Origin: Colwellia sp. 12G3
GTDB taxonomy: Bacteria > Pseudomonadota > Gammaproteobacteria > Enterobacterales > Alteromonadaceae
Assembly (NCBI RefSeq): GCF_002836775.1
Contig: NZ_PJAQ01000001.1
Span: 38,099 to 102,098, forward strand
Reading direction: 5' to 3'
Length of the DNA: 64,000 bases
Shown: piece by piece, positions 18,329 through 28,219 of the stretch
How the letters are laid out: every line of letters begins with the position of its first letter
How positions within the stretch are numbered: position 1 is the first letter of the stretch
The notes under the pieces: model-generated
What the model was told of the DNA's origin: nothing
Databases searched by the model: none
The model's input: the letters and a program-made list of their open reading frames with translations, nothing else
Position numbers and translations under genes: made by a program

Positions 18329-18346
18329 TTGTTACTTAGGTAACAG
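18329..18346. promoter_or_regulatory. CRP-spaced palindromic operator (site 1)
   Basis: The site TTGTTACTTAGGTAACAG is a near-perfect dyad fitting TGTYA-N6-TRACA. It lies 60 nt upstream of the acyl-CoA ligase start and about 80 nt past the stop of the Crp/Fnr gene. The same pattern occurs at 20989 and 31203. Binding by the Crp/Fnr protein encoded next door is inferred from location and from the CRP-type half-site spacing. Confidence 0.6.
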
Positions 18347-18424
18347 AAATCATCAAATAAACAATATTGTTTTTACTTTTTTCCTCTTTAAAAATTTGTT
18401 TATAACCTTTATTTATAAATAAAG

Positions 18425-19138
18425 TTATTCATCAATAAGCGCTAGTTCATCTTCTAACGCAGCAAGGTTTTTTATTAAATATTTACCCTGTTCCATAACA
18501 ACTATATCTTTGTCTCGCCATTGTCCAAAGATCTTGTTTACCCTAGGGCGAGACCCCATCACTAAATTGGCAAAATCACTTTGGCTTAAAGAAATATCTA
18601 AGCGAACCCCCTGCTCCGTTTGAACACCATGCAGTTGTGCTTGTTCTAATAATCGACCAGCAAGACGGGCACTCAAAGGATAAAAAAGTATACCTTCAAG
18701 TAAGCGATATAAACCTCGTGCTTTTACGGTATGATCAATAAATATATGTCGATACATAGTAGGAAATTCTTCACCAACACTGAGTACATCTTTACGAGGA
18801 ATAACTAAAACAATAGACGTTTCAAGTACCAGTACATCAAATAATCTAGGCTCTTCAATACTCAGCGTTGCTTCACCAAACCAAGAACCTTGGTTATAGT
18901 CAGTAAATGTAAACTCTTGTCCGGTACTACTCGTTGTGCCCAGACGAAGACGTCCTGACATCACACAGTAAATATCAGTGTCTGAATCACCATTTTGAAA
19001 GACATAACTTTTTTTAGCGTATTGTTTAATTTTAGCGGCGCGCGCAAGCTGGTTACGGCCTTGTTCAGGCATATCCTTAAACCAAGGCGAACTATCGATA
19101 GCTTTTTGAATAGTTTCAATATCGAATTTTACTTTCAT
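18425..19138 (-). CDS. Crp/Fnr family transcriptional regulator
   Basis: This 237-residue regulator has an N-terminal cyclic-nucleotide-binding-type beta barrel (about 20-130), a long dimerisation helix and a C-terminal winged helix-turn-helix (about 160-230). The recognition region reads SQSDFANLVMGSRPRVNKIF. It lacks the Cys cluster of FNR, so it is not an oxygen-sensing iron-sulfur protein. The effector pocket does not match CRP closely, so its ligand is unknown. Position between the ligase and the transporter, with palindromes in front of both, suggests it is the local regulator of this island. Divergence from CRP at the recognition helix fits a TGTYA rather than TGTGA half-site. Confidence 0.88.
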   Translation of the reverse strand: MKVKFDIETIQKAIDSSPWFKDMPEQGRNQLARAAKIKQYAKKSYVFQNGDSDTDIYCVMSGRLRLGTTSSTGQEFTFTDYNQGSWFGEATLSIEEPRLFDVLVLETSIVLVIPRKDVLSVGEEFPTMYRHIFIDHTVKARGLYRLLEGILFYPLSARLAGRLLEQAQLHGVQTEQGVRLDISLSQSDFANLVMGSRPRVNKIFGQWRDKDIVVMEQGKYLIKNLAALEDELALIDE

Positions 19139-19466
19139 ATTCTTTCCGTCATAGCTATTTTAAGACTATGAATAATGAGGTTATTGGTTTTTATTAAAAC
19201 TGACAATATCACTTATCATAATGAATACCAATTATAATGAATGACAAGGATTGACACATAAAACAAACCTCTTGAAGATAACTAAGGAGCTCTACCGCCT
19301 GCATATTCCATAGTGCCTAATCGATTTATCAGCGGTGTGAATAAATTTAATAGAATGGCGTTTATCTAAGCAGAAAAGAAAGGAATGATGAAAAACTAGG
19401 TTTGAGCATATACCCGTTAACTATGCCCAAACGTTGAGAGAAGTGATTGAAGATTAAAAATTGAAA
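19139..19466. other. Gene-free gap between the transporter and the Crp/Fnr gene
   Basis: About 330 nt of AT-rich sequence upstream of the Crp/Fnr gene. I find no TGTYA-N6-TRACA site here, so autoregulation through that motif is not supported. No hairpin with a T-tract is visible. Confidence 0.4.
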
Positions 19467-20870
19467 TTACTTAGCCATAATCGCTTTTCTAATTTCAATA
19501 TGTTTTTCCTGATGTAAATCGTATTTTCTTGAGATCAAGATGGTAGATAAGGTTAAAAATAATGATACTGGTCCCGCAAAAACAGCTAAATTAGTGAGCG
19601 CTTCTGCTGGTATGTCTGCAATGGCAGCACCTTTGGGGAATTTAATCACATCAAGGGCAATACCGGCGAAAAACGCGCCGAAACCGAAACTTGCTTTTAA
19701 TGCAAAAGAACGTGCAGCAAAAAACAAACCTTCTTCTCTTCTTCCTGTTGCTAATTCATGTTCATCTATTGTATCTGACAGCATTGAATCAAATACAATA
19801 ATATATGCAACAAAAAATGCTTGTGCAATGCCTGAACACGTAAACACCAGTATCAATTTAGTCGTCATGGCTAAGGGTTGAAACACATCGCCTAAATACA
19901 TAATGATGGGGGTATAGGCAATAAATGCCGCTATCAAAACGGTAAGCGTCAGCGTTTTAGTTTTATCAAAATGAGCAGAGAACTTTTTAGCAATATAAGG
20001 GGCAAAGGGTAACGAAACTAACTGAGCCACAATTAAGATAGCTAACTGCTCAGTCGAAAATCCATATAAATAACTCGCAATATAAATTATAAGCGTTTGT
20101 GTTATACCTGCCATCGTCATAAAAACTAGCAGGGTAAAAAATAAAATTCTAAATGATTTCAACTTCAATGTAGAAAATACCGTAATACACGCTAATAGTG
20201 CATGCTTAGCATCTGGGTTATCTACCGGTTTAGATAAATGTGGAATTTCAGATTTCGTGGCATAAATTGACCATAACATAGCAATGGTTGCGACAACACT
20301 AGTGAAAAGAGCAAAACCAGAATAGCTATCACCATTGAGCATACCATTAGGATACGCTGCTGATTTTGGAAAAAAAATAGTAAAAGCAATCACTGTTAGT
20401 AACAAACCGGCTAAATAACTAAAAAAAACGCGATAACTAATCAATGACGTGCGCTGATGATAATCTTTCACCATTTCAGCACCTAATGACAAATGCGGTA
20501 CATAAAACAAGGTTAACGCTAATCTCACCGCTATTGCCCATGATAGCATCCAAGCAAATAAGCCAATCTCAGTTAAACCAGCTGGAGGATTAAATAAGAT
20601 ATAAAAAGCAACACCAAAAGTAAGGGCACCCGCTAACATAAAGGGATGACGCCTTCCCCACTTAGATTTATAACGATCTGAGAGTTGACCCACCATAGGG
20701 TCAGTAATCGCATCAACAAACAAGGCCAGCAATGCTGCTATGCCGGCAAGACTTCCAGACAACCCTAAGACTTGGTTATAATAAAAAAATAAAAAGGTAC
20801 TAAAAGATACCGCTTTCATTCCATCAGACATTTGCCCAATACCGTAACCCATTTTTGTTGATAACTTCAT
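19467..20870 (-). CDS. GPH-type MFS cation symporter
   Basis: This 467-residue membrane protein has about 12 hydrophobic segments. Its N-terminus (GYGIGQMSDGMKAVSFSTFLFFYYNQVL) and the DAITDPMVGQLSDR loop are hallmarks of the glycoside-pentoside-hexuronide (MelB-like) family. Such carriers bring glycosides, or sometimes other organic anions, in with Na+ or H+. Here it is linked to acyl-CoA metabolism genes rather than glycosidases. The imported compound is therefore more likely an organic acid, or a glycoside whose aglycone is degraded by the downstream enzymes. An 18-bp palindrome lies about 120 nt upstream. Confidence 0.88.
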   Translation of the reverse strand: MKLSTKMGYGIGQMSDGMKAVSFSTFLFFYYNQVLGLSGSLAGIAALLALFVDAITDPMVGQLSDRYKSKWGRRHPFMLAGALTFGVAFYILFNPPAGLTEIGLFAWMLSWAIAVRLALTLFYVPHLSLGAEMVKDYHQRTSLISYRVFFSYLAGLLLTVIAFTIFFPKSAAYPNGMLNGDSYSGFALFTSVVATIAMLWSIYATKSEIPHLSKPVDNPDAKHALLACITVFSTLKLKSFRILFFTLLVFMTMAGITQTLIIYIASYLYGFSTEQLAILIVAQLVSLPFAPYIAKKFSAHFDKTKTLTLTVLIAAFIAYTPIIMYLGDVFQPLAMTTKLILVFTCSGIAQAFFVAYIIVFDSMLSDTIDEHELATGRREEGLFFAARSFALKASFGFGAFFAGIALDVIKFPKGAAIADIPAEALTNLAVFAGPVSLFLTLSTILISRKYDLHQEKHIEIRKAIMAK

Positions 20871-20988
20871 CGTAATATCACCCTGCTAACCTTTATTATT
20901 TATCAAAACCTAAGACAGTTTGTCTTTGAGAAATGACTTGGTAAGATTTTAATTATGTGAACACCCTACTCCGTTAGACTTAGTAAAC

Positions 20989-21006
20989 CTGTTACCTAGG
21001 TGACAG
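20989..21006. promoter_or_regulatory. CRP-spaced palindromic operator (site 2)
   Basis: CTGTTACCTAGGTGACAG is an almost perfect 18-bp dyad (one mismatched pair) and the best copy of the TGTYA-N6-TRACA motif in the window. It sits about 120 nt upstream of the GPH symporter start, where an activator site would be expected. Confidence 0.65.
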
Positions 21007-21064
21007 ACAGCACAGGTAATATTGTAAGAGAAGAAATAAAAACCTTTGAAAATTATCATTAAAT

Positions 21065-21087
21065 ATTTCTATTTCTATTTCTATTTC
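21065..21087. repeat. ATTTCT hexanucleotide tandem repeat
   Basis: Three perfect ATTTCT units followed by a degenerate fourth (ATTTCA). It lies about 60 nt beyond operator site 2 as seen from the symporter. Slippage here would change spacing only upstream of the operator, so no regulatory effect is obvious. Confidence 0.7.
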
Positions 21088-21427
21088 AGTTTCATGTTTA
21101 GTCACAATTTCTAAAATATAGGCTTTGTCTCTCGAATTAATTATAATGATGAAATGATAAGCCCTTTTTGAACTATTTAGAAATGGGGCTTATATAACAT
21201 ATTTGAATGTATGATCTAATTAACGGTAACTTACCAGTAGCACTATCTCACTTTGTTCCCCATAACGAGTTAGATCTAAACAGTCACTTTTACCACAAAA
21301 AAGACGTTAGCATTTGATAATTTTCACTGAAAATCTTTGTATATTTTGATCTACAGCGGACATGGCTTAACAACCACATTGCATTAGCCGTTTTCCTGAT
21401 ACCGGACATTGGTATAGGTGAGAACAG

Positions 21428-21760
21428 ATGTATATTGATGATGATTTTGGCACAGGGTATTCCTCATTGACTCACCTTAGACGATTACCCGCAAATTTAA
21501 TTAAAATAGACCAGAGCTTCGTACGAGACATGTTGGTTGACGCTGATGATTTAGCTATTGTTGAAGTGGTGATAGCCTTAGCTAAATCATTCAAACGTGA
21601 CGTGATTGCTGAAGGTGTTGAAACGATTGAACACGGTACGATGTTATTGCAGCTGGGCTGCTATTTGGCACAAGGTTTTGGCATTGCCAAACCCATGCCT
21701 GCCAGTGATATTCCTGCGTGGATTCGTAATTGGAAGCCTGATGTAAGTTGGCAGCTATAA
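21428..21760 (+). pseudogene. EAL-domain C-terminal fragment
   Basis: The 110 codons match the last third of an EAL cyclic-di-GMP phosphodiesterase: DDFGTGYSSL, LKIDQ-type IKIDQSF and EGVETIEHG, then the AQGFGIAKPMP tail. The fragment begins exactly at the DDFGTGYSS motif. The EAL signature and the metal-binding Glu and Asn residues that precede it are missing, so it cannot be catalytic. It is about 60% identical to the matching part of the intact GGDEF-EAL protein at 42100-44274. No GGDEF or sensor sequence is detectable upstream, so most of the original gene has been deleted. Confidence 0.75.
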
Positions 21761-21867
21761 ATAGTCCTTAATTTTTAAGAGGTATCTGTGACACTTCAAG
21801 AGAAATATTCTTGCTTTTTTATCCTTTGGATAAACTGACAGCATTTTAGCTAAGCAAAAATACTATA

Positions 21868-23232
21868 TTAAATCAATCTTTTAGGATCTAATAATTGAGC
21901 AAGATAGTCACCGTTCAAATCGGTCATTTCCTTGGCAACATCGAGGATCGATCGCTTTTCAACATAAGCACGCTTTGCGATCTCGGCAGCTTTGTTATAT
22001 CCAATCTCTTTATTCAACGCCGTGATCAAAATTGGATTGCGTGCCAAACTTTCTTTAAGTTTTTCGGCGTTAACCGTAAAATCGGTAATGGTGTGCATCA
22101 ATGTTTGACAACTACCCGTTAATAATTCAATGCTTAACAAAAGGTTGTACGCGATCACAGGCAACATTACATTCAATTGAAAGTTACCAGAACCACCGGC
22201 TAATGTAATTATTGTATCGTTACCTATCACCTGAACTGCTGCCATGGCAACGGCCTCCGGTAAAACGGGATTAATTTTTCCAGGCATAATGCTGCTGCCG
22301 GGTTGCAGCGGCTTGAGACTGATTTCAGCCAGACCAACCAAAGGTCCACTGTTCATCCAGCGCAAGTCGTTGGCTATTTTCAATAAAGCAACCGCCAGTG
22401 TTTTAAGTTGTCCAGAAAGTTCAACGGCCGTATCCTGACTGCTTATAGCGGCAAAAAGGTTATCCGCAGTACAAAATTTTATCCCGCAGAGTGCCGATAG
22501 TTCTTCGGCAAATAAATCCGCAAAATCTGGCGGTGCATTAACCCCCGTTCCTACCGCGGTTCCGCCCTGAGCGATCTGACATAACCTTTTCTGGCTATCC
22601 GTTATTCGATTTATTGCCAGAGAAATTTGCGACCGCCATCCGGATAGTTCCTGAGCAAAACTCAGTGGCATGGCGTCCATTAAATGAGTGCGGCCGGTTT
22701 TTAACTGGTCACCTAAAGCTCTTTCTTTTTTCAAAATGGCTTTTTTTAAAGCGACGAGCGATGGCAGTAATTGCTGCTCTAAGCTAAGTTGGGCGCTGAG
22801 GTGGATTGCTGTTGGGATCACATCATTGCTACTCTGGCTGCAATTAACCTCATCATTAGGATGAACGACTCTTTTAAGCTGCTGACTTGCGAGACTTGCG
22901 ATTACTTCATTGGCGTTCATATTGGTACTTGTTGCAGAGCCAGTTTGAAAAACATCAATTGGAAAATGCTTAAAGTGTTTGCCCTCGGCCAGTTCCATTG
23001 CTGCGCTATAAACGGCATCGGCTAATTGAGGTTCAAGAAAGCCTAGCTTACCGTTCAATTTGGCAGCAGCAGCTTTGATCAAGCCAAGACTTTGAATAAA
23101 GCGTCGAGGCATTATCAGATTGCTAATTTTAAAGTTGTCGAGTGCCCGCTGAGTTTGAGCACCGTATAATGCCTGCAACGGAACTTTAACCTCTCCTAAG
23201 CTATCATTTTCAATTCTATATTTTGAATCCAT
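21868..23232 (-). CDS. fumC: Class II fumarate hydratase
   Basis: This 454-residue lyase of the fumarase/aspartase superfamily interconverts fumarate and L-malate in the TCA cycle without an iron-sulfur cluster. The signature GSSIMPGKINP, with the mobile catalytic-loop Ser, lies near residue 310. The substrate-binding segments TGSATSTNMNANE and SSNDVIPTAIH are present. Residues after the signature (VLPEAV...QVIGND) are shared with some fumarases and with aspartase, but the N-terminus (GEVKVPLQALYGAQTQRA) favours FumC. It lies 14 nt after acnA in one operon, so two adjacent TCA steps are co-expressed. Confidence 0.85.
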   Translation of the reverse strand: MDSKYRIENDSLGEVKVPLQALYGAQTQRALDNFKISNLIMPRRFIQSLGLIKAAAAKLNGKLGFLEPQLADAVYSAAMELAEGKHFKHFPIDVFQTGSATSTNMNANEVIASLASQQLKRVVHPNDEVNCSQSSNDVIPTAIHLSAQLSLEQQLLPSLVALKKAILKKERALGDQLKTGRTHLMDAMPLSFAQELSGWRSQISLAINRITDSQKRLCQIAQGGTAVGTGVNAPPDFADLFAEELSALCGIKFCTADNLFAAISSQDTAVELSGQLKTLAVALLKIANDLRWMNSGPLVGLAEISLKPLQPGSSIMPGKINPVLPEAVAMAAVQVIGNDTIITLAGGSGNFQLNVMLPVIAYNLLLSIELLTGSCQTLMHTITDFTVNAEKLKESLARNPILITALNKEIGYNKAAEIAKRAYVEKRSILDVAKEMTDLNGDYLAQLLDPKRLI

Positions 23233-23246
23233 TTAAGTCATATCCC

Positions 23247-25928
23247 TTAATCTGGAGCGACAATTTGGTTAAGAACGTAAGTTAGTACGCCGCCCGCTCG
23301 AAAATATTCAACTTCTATAGCAGTATCAAGACGGCAAAGTAATTGAAGTTTACGCTGCTTAACTGGTGAATAATGAATAATAACATCGAGCTTTTTATTT
23401 GCGCATAACTCGTCACACAAACCAAGAATGTCCAGCGATTCATCACCCGTTAACATTAGTGATTTACGATCTTCACCGTTCATAAATTGCAAGGGTAATA
23501 CACCCATACCGGCAAGATTAGAACGGTGGATCCGCTCGAAACTTTCAGCGATAACCGCCTTTACACCAAGCAGCAATGTTCCCTTTGCCGCCCAATCTCG
23601 GCTCGAGCCAGTGCCATATTCTTTACCAGCTATGATTACACTGCCTTTTTGTTGTCGCTGATATGCTTGAGCGGCGTCAAAAATGGATATGACTTTTGTC
23701 TGGCCTTGTAAGTGAGTGTAACCACCTTGCTTATCCGGTGTCATTGTATTGCTGATCCGAATATTACCAAAAGTGCCTCGCATCATGACTTCATGGTTAC
23801 CACGCCGTGAGCCATAGGAGTTAAAATCTGCTTCTGCGACACCATGCTCTCGTAAATACTCTGCTGCGGGGCTGTCTTTGGGAATGGCTCCAGCAGGTGA
23901 AATATGATCGGTTGTAACCGAATCGCCATACATTGCTAGAATCGGTGCATCAAGGATCTCAGCATGGTTATTGCGGTATCTCTTCTCAAAGAAAGGCGGT
24001 CGTTGAATATACGTTGAGTCTTGCGAAAATTTATAATTTGCCTCTTTTCCTGACGCTATCGCTTGCCACACTTGATCTCCGTCAAATACCGAGTTGTAGC
24101 GATCTTCAAACATCTCGTGGCGAACATTTTTAAGTAACGCTGCGATCTCGGCATTACTCGGCCAGATGTCTTTTAGGTAAATTTCTTCGCCATTGCTCGC
24201 TGTTCCAATTGAATCCTGACTCAGATCAATTCGAGTAGTTCCAGCGAGTGCGTATGCCACCACTAAGGGGGGAGAGGCTAGCCAGGATGCTTTAACTTGC
24301 GGGTGGATCCGGCCTTCAAAATTACGGTTACCTGACAAAACAGCACAAACTATCAAGTCATTTTTTTCAATACAATCTTTCACCGTTTTTGATAATGGCC
24401 CAGAGTTGCCAATGCAAGTTGTACACCCATAGCCAACCAGGTTGAAGCCGAGTTTATCTAGTGACTGTTGTAACCCTGCTGCTTCTAAATAATCAGTGAC
24501 GACCCTGGAGCCAGGCGCAAGAGAGGCTTTAACCCAAGGGCGTTTTACCAGTCCCTTCGCTACAGCTTTTTTAGCAAGCAGACCTGCGGCCAACATAACC
24601 GCAGGATTAGAGGTGTTTGTACAAGAGGTAATCGCAGCGATCACTAAGTGCCCATGCCGAAGTGATTGAGCATCCTCAGCGAGGGGGAAGTCTGTGGTTA
24701 GCTGTTGGCTTCTTCCATTTAATTGTAAAAAATCGTCCATAGCGGATTTTAACTTGCGCACAGGAACTCTGTCTTGTGGCCGGCTGGGACCAGCAAGATT
24801 AGCTTCAATACTGTCCATATCTAGATGCAGACACTCGGCAAAATTTGGCATTGCAGTAGTGTCATCGCGCCACATTCCTTGCACCTTACAATAAGCTTCT
24901 ATCACATCGATGGCTTGCTGATCTCGACCAGTGAGATGCAAGTATGCCAAGGTTTGCTTGTCGACAGGAAAAAAGCCACAAGTAGCGCCATATTCGGGGG
25001 CCATATTGGCAATCGTTGCGCGATCGGCTAACGGCAAATGAGTCAGACCATTGCCATAAAATTCGACGAATTTGCCTACTACACCGTGATTTCTTAGCAT
25101 TTGCACAACATGTAGAACCAGATCCGTTGCGGTGATACCTTCGGCTAATTGTCCTGTAAGCTCGAACCCGACGACATCGGGGATCTGCATTGAAATAGCT
25201 TGGCCAAGCATTACTGCTTCGGCTTCAATGCCGCCAACGCCCCAGCCTAAAACACCCAAGCCATTAATCATAGTGGTATGACTATCGGTGCCAACTAGTG
25301 TATCGGGATATATCAGGCACTCATTGTCGCTCATTTCTGTGCATACAACTTTGGCCAGATATTCCAGATTAACCTGATGACAAATTCCGGTGCCTGGTGG
25401 CACCAAGCTGAAATTTTTAAACGCCGCTTGCCCCCATTTCAAGAACTCATAGCGCTCTTTATTACGACTCATTTCAATGGCGACATTCTGCTCAAATGCA
25501 GATTTGGTGGAAAATTTGTCGACATTAACTGAATGATCAATAACAAGATCAACGTTAGAGATAGGGTTAATTTTTTGTGGATCCAATCCCTTTTGAACTA
25601 GGGCATAACGCATTGCCGCGAGATCAACAATAGCCGGTACGCCAGTGAAATCTTGCATTAAAACCCGCGCCGGATGATAAGCAATTTCTGTAGTACTACC
25701 GCGGCCTCTACAGGTTGCCAAAGATTCTATGTCTTCAGCGTAATCGTTTTTACCTTTTTGATGACGTAATAAATTTTCTAGCAATATTTTAATTGAGACA
25801 GGTAACCGATTTGCTGATTTATCCGCAGCCAATTCATGCTGTTTTATCGAGTAATAATGATAGATTTTATTATTGACAGTGAATGAAGATTTTGATTTTG
25901 TATTGATAATACCCGTTTGTTTAGACAT
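23247..25928 (-). CDS. acnA: Aconitate hydratase A
   Basis: This 893-residue enzyme has the length of AcnA/IRP-type aconitases and isomerises citrate to isocitrate through cis-aconitate. The [4Fe-4S] cluster cysteines are in SCTNTSNP (about residue 432) and GCTTCIGN (about 498 and 501). Substrate-binding segments GTDSHTTMINGLGVLGWGVGG and GSSRDWAAKG are intact. The C-terminal swivel domain begins around residue 650. It heads the acnA-fumC operon. The promoter should lie in the 290-nt gap upstream, where I see no recognisable operator. Confidence 0.95.
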   Translation of the reverse strand: MSKQTGIINTKSKSSFTVNNKIYHYYSIKQHELAADKSANRLPVSIKILLENLLRHQKGKNDYAEDIESLATCRGRGSTTEIAYHPARVLMQDFTGVPAIVDLAAMRYALVQKGLDPQKINPISNVDLVIDHSVNVDKFSTKSAFEQNVAIEMSRNKERYEFLKWGQAAFKNFSLVPPGTGICHQVNLEYLAKVVCTEMSDNECLIYPDTLVGTDSHTTMINGLGVLGWGVGGIEAEAVMLGQAISMQIPDVVGFELTGQLAEGITATDLVLHVVQMLRNHGVVGKFVEFYGNGLTHLPLADRATIANMAPEYGATCGFFPVDKQTLAYLHLTGRDQQAIDVIEAYCKVQGMWRDDTTAMPNFAECLHLDMDSIEANLAGPSRPQDRVPVRKLKSAMDDFLQLNGRSQQLTTDFPLAEDAQSLRHGHLVIAAITSCTNTSNPAVMLAAGLLAKKAVAKGLVKRPWVKASLAPGSRVVTDYLEAAGLQQSLDKLGFNLVGYGCTTCIGNSGPLSKTVKDCIEKNDLIVCAVLSGNRNFEGRIHPQVKASWLASPPLVVAYALAGTTRIDLSQDSIGTASNGEEIYLKDIWPSNAEIAALLKNVRHEMFEDRYNSVFDGDQVWQAIASGKEANYKFSQDSTYIQRPPFFEKRYRNNHAEILDAPILAMYGDSVTTDHISPAGAIPKDSPAAEYLREHGVAEADFNSYGSRRGNHEVMMRGTFGNIRISNTMTPDKQGGYTHLQGQTKVISIFDAAQAYQRQQKGSVIIAGKEYGTGSSRDWAAKGTLLLGVKAVIAESFERIHRSNLAGMGVLPLQFMNGEDRKSLMLTGDESLDILGLCDELCANKKLDVIIHYSPVKQRKLQLLCRLDTAIEVEYFRAGGVLTYVLNQIVAPD

Positions 25929-26220
25929 AACAGATCTCTATAGCTGGTTGTTTGCTTTTCATCTTTGAAAATATTTAAAACTTAGAAGACAAAAATACAG
26001 CATACATATAGCCTAGTACATCTTACCTATTATTACCCGACCGCCATCAGCAGAAGATTACTTTCCAATCAGAAAATACCGAATATCACTTGTTTCAAAT
26101 CCCCCGTTATAAGGACGTATGACCACACCTTTCGATGACTGCCTCAGGTAAGAACAAGTATGTGAGAGCGGTTGAAGAGGTAAACGAAAGCGCAAAAAGA
26201 CGAGCTTGACACGAAAAGGA

Positions 26221-27600
26221 CTAATTCGCGCTACTTTTTGGCTTTAAATTGAGAGAAGTGTTGTGTTTCTTTGCAGCAACAAATCTAATATATAACAGGC
26301 CGATAATTGCAGAAATTAATGAAGCAACCAGAATCGCCGACTTCGCATTTTGGAGATGAACTGGCTGGGAGTCAAAACCCAGCGTCGCGATAAATATGGA
26401 CATAGTAAAACCTATCCCTGCGATGAGTGAAACACCAATGACATGCTGAAGGCTAACACCCTTGGGTAGACAGCCGATATTGTAGCGTAGCCCCAGCCAG
26501 CACGCTCCGGAAATTCCGATAAATTTACCAAGGACTAACCCCATAATAATGCCTAACCCAGTTGGATGTTGAAGACTTTCGATAAATGAGGTCAAGCTGA
26601 ACGGGACCCCAGCATTGATCAGCACAAACAAGGGCAAGATAAATAGTGCTACGGGTAACGCCAGTGCATCTTCCCAACGACGCAGTGGTGTACCGGCATT
26701 TCCCGCTAAATCACGTACTTCTCTCACCTGTTTATGATCCTTACGACTACCAAGCACATCGACAGCTCTTGATTTTTCCTGCATTGAATTAATTATTTTT
26801 TTCGCTTTAACCAGCAGTTTTTCCGATGTTAACTTTGGTCGTGCAGGTATAGTCAACGCAATTACGACACCGGAAAACGTAGGATGAACGCCAGATTTAA
26901 GCATCATCCACCAAGTTGCTATTCCAATGACAACATAGAAATACGGCTGACGTACACCGGCATAATTCCCTAATGCCAAAAATGCTATCAGTGCAAATGC
27001 GCTTAATAAGTGAACTATAGATATATCTTGAGTATAAAATATTGCGATGACCAATATAGCGCCGATATCGTCCACGATTGCGAGACCTACGAGAAAAGCT
27101 AATAGACTGCTAGGGATGTGTTTTCTGACGATAGTGAGCACGCCAAGAGCAAAGGCCGTATCGGTTGCCATGGGTATGCCCCATCCAATCAGGGAGTCAT
27201 ATGACCAGTTGAACAGCGAATAAATTACCGCCGGACATAACATTCCGCCGATGGCACAAAGAATTAGCATACGCCGATTTTCCGGCAGAGAGAGGTCGCC
27301 GACGAGTAATTCTCGTTTGATTTCAAGTCCAAGTAGGAAGAAAAATATAACCATAAATCCATCATTGACTATGTGTTTGACAGAGGTGTGCAATTTAAAA
27401 TCACCTAGAAAAAATCCAAACGATGTATGTGTCAGGTTCTGGTAGGTAGCATAGTCATCAGAGTTCGCCCACCATAGAGCCACTATTGTTGCTAATAGCA
27501 GAAACCAGCTGGCTGTTGTTTGCGCGTGGATAAAGCCTGAAAAAGGGATGTGAACACTTTCAACGCCACGCTGTAATAAATTTTTTGAGTCTTCAACCAT
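26221..27600 (-). CDS. nhaA: Na+/H+ antiporter NhaA
   Basis: This 459-residue antiporter exchanges cytoplasmic Na+ for external H+ and maintains pH and sodium balance in salty habitats. The paired aspartates of the ion site are in GLAIVDDIGA, and the TM4 segment is MATDTAFALGV. About eleven hydrophobic helices are visible. It is longer than the 388-residue E. coli protein. Much of the extra length is a basic cytoplasmic insert (about residues 255-310, KAKKIINSMQEKSR and RKDHKQVREVRD). Such inserts occur in a marine/long NhaA subgroup. It is monocistronic. Confidence 0.93.
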   Translation of the reverse strand: MVEDSKNLLQRGVESVHIPFSGFIHAQTTASWFLLLATIVALWWANSDDYATYQNLTHTSFGFFLGDFKLHTSVKHIVNDGFMVIFFFLLGLEIKRELLVGDLSLPENRRMLILCAIGGMLCPAVIYSLFNWSYDSLIGWGIPMATDTAFALGVLTIVRKHIPSSLLAFLVGLAIVDDIGAILVIAIFYTQDISIVHLLSAFALIAFLALGNYAGVRQPYFYVVIGIATWWMMLKSGVHPTFSGVVIALTIPARPKLTSEKLLVKAKKIINSMQEKSRAVDVLGSRKDHKQVREVRDLAGNAGTPLRRWEDALALPVALFILPLFVLINAGVPFSLTSFIESLQHPTGLGIIMGLVLGKFIGISGACWLGLRYNIGCLPKGVSLQHVIGVSLIAGIGFTMSIFIATLGFDSQPVHLQNAKSAILVASLISAIIGLLYIRFVAAKKHNTSLNLKPKSSAN

Positions 27601-28219
27601 TTTATCGACCTAATTTGATTTGTTGCGTTTATTCTTGGTATTTTTTGTTAGTACACAGTCGGTGTTCTGACAGGGCCTGAAGTGTAATGGCACGAAAAGT
27701 TACGCTAATAGCTACTATTAGTGTTGTCAGTTTATGTAGCAAGGTAACTAACAATGTTGCCCCGACTCGTTATGTGCACATTAACTTCAACAAAAACAAC
27801 TTTCATATCGTCTATAAGCTGAGTTTCAGACTTTATAAGGTAAACGGTTATTTCCATACTTTTTGGGGAATAGTAAGGAATCATTAAAGTATAGTCCCAA
27901 CCATCTTTTTTGGCTTGGCATATCGTACTGAGTAAACTTTGGATAGTCCATCAGCTAAAGATTGGCGCGGCAGTGTTAGATGATAATAACGGGTATGTTA
28001 CTCAACACTATAGTCTCGCGTACAAAAAAGTAGAGGTTCACTTGAAAAGGTATTTGATGATTGTTGCCATTATAAAATGGATTAAAATCGAAATATTTAT
28101 CATTTTGAGGTCAGAATAAGAAGTATAAAAACTGTCAGTCTTCGATTTTCATTGTGCCTGTTTATGAGGTAATTATATATAACATCATAAACAGGCACGC
28201 TGCCTTACTCAGACGACAA
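27601..28219. other. Long gap upstream of nhaA, no supported gene
   Basis: About 620 nt with two weak open frames of 66 and 69 codons on the plus strand. Neither resembles a known family, has a convincing Shine-Dalgarno or shows a signal peptide. The nhaA promoter must lie in the first ~100 nt. The stretch ends in a strong hairpin at 28154-28198. Confidence 0.4.
28154..28198. terminator. 14-bp perfect inverted repeat after the DUF3750 gene
   Basis: GTGCCTGTTTATGA and its exact reverse complement are separated by 17 nt. It begins 21 nt past the DUF3750 stop, so transcription termination or mRNA 3'-end protection is likely. Neither side has a clean T-tract, so Rho-independent termination is not certain. 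Confidence 0.5.

Larger units (their letters stand above)
20871..21427. other. Promoter region of the GPH symporter and remnant-rich gap
   Basis: About 560 nt between the divergent symporter and the EAL remnant. It contains operator site 2 and a short ATTTCT tandem repeat. The rest has no coding frame I can recognise. The 5' part of the EAL gene would have to lie here and is absent. Confidence 0.45.

Noticed and set aside
27687..28119. Two plus-strand frames of 66 and 69 codons upstream of nhaA
   Set aside because: No family resemblance, weak start signals and composition like the surrounding non-coding DNA.
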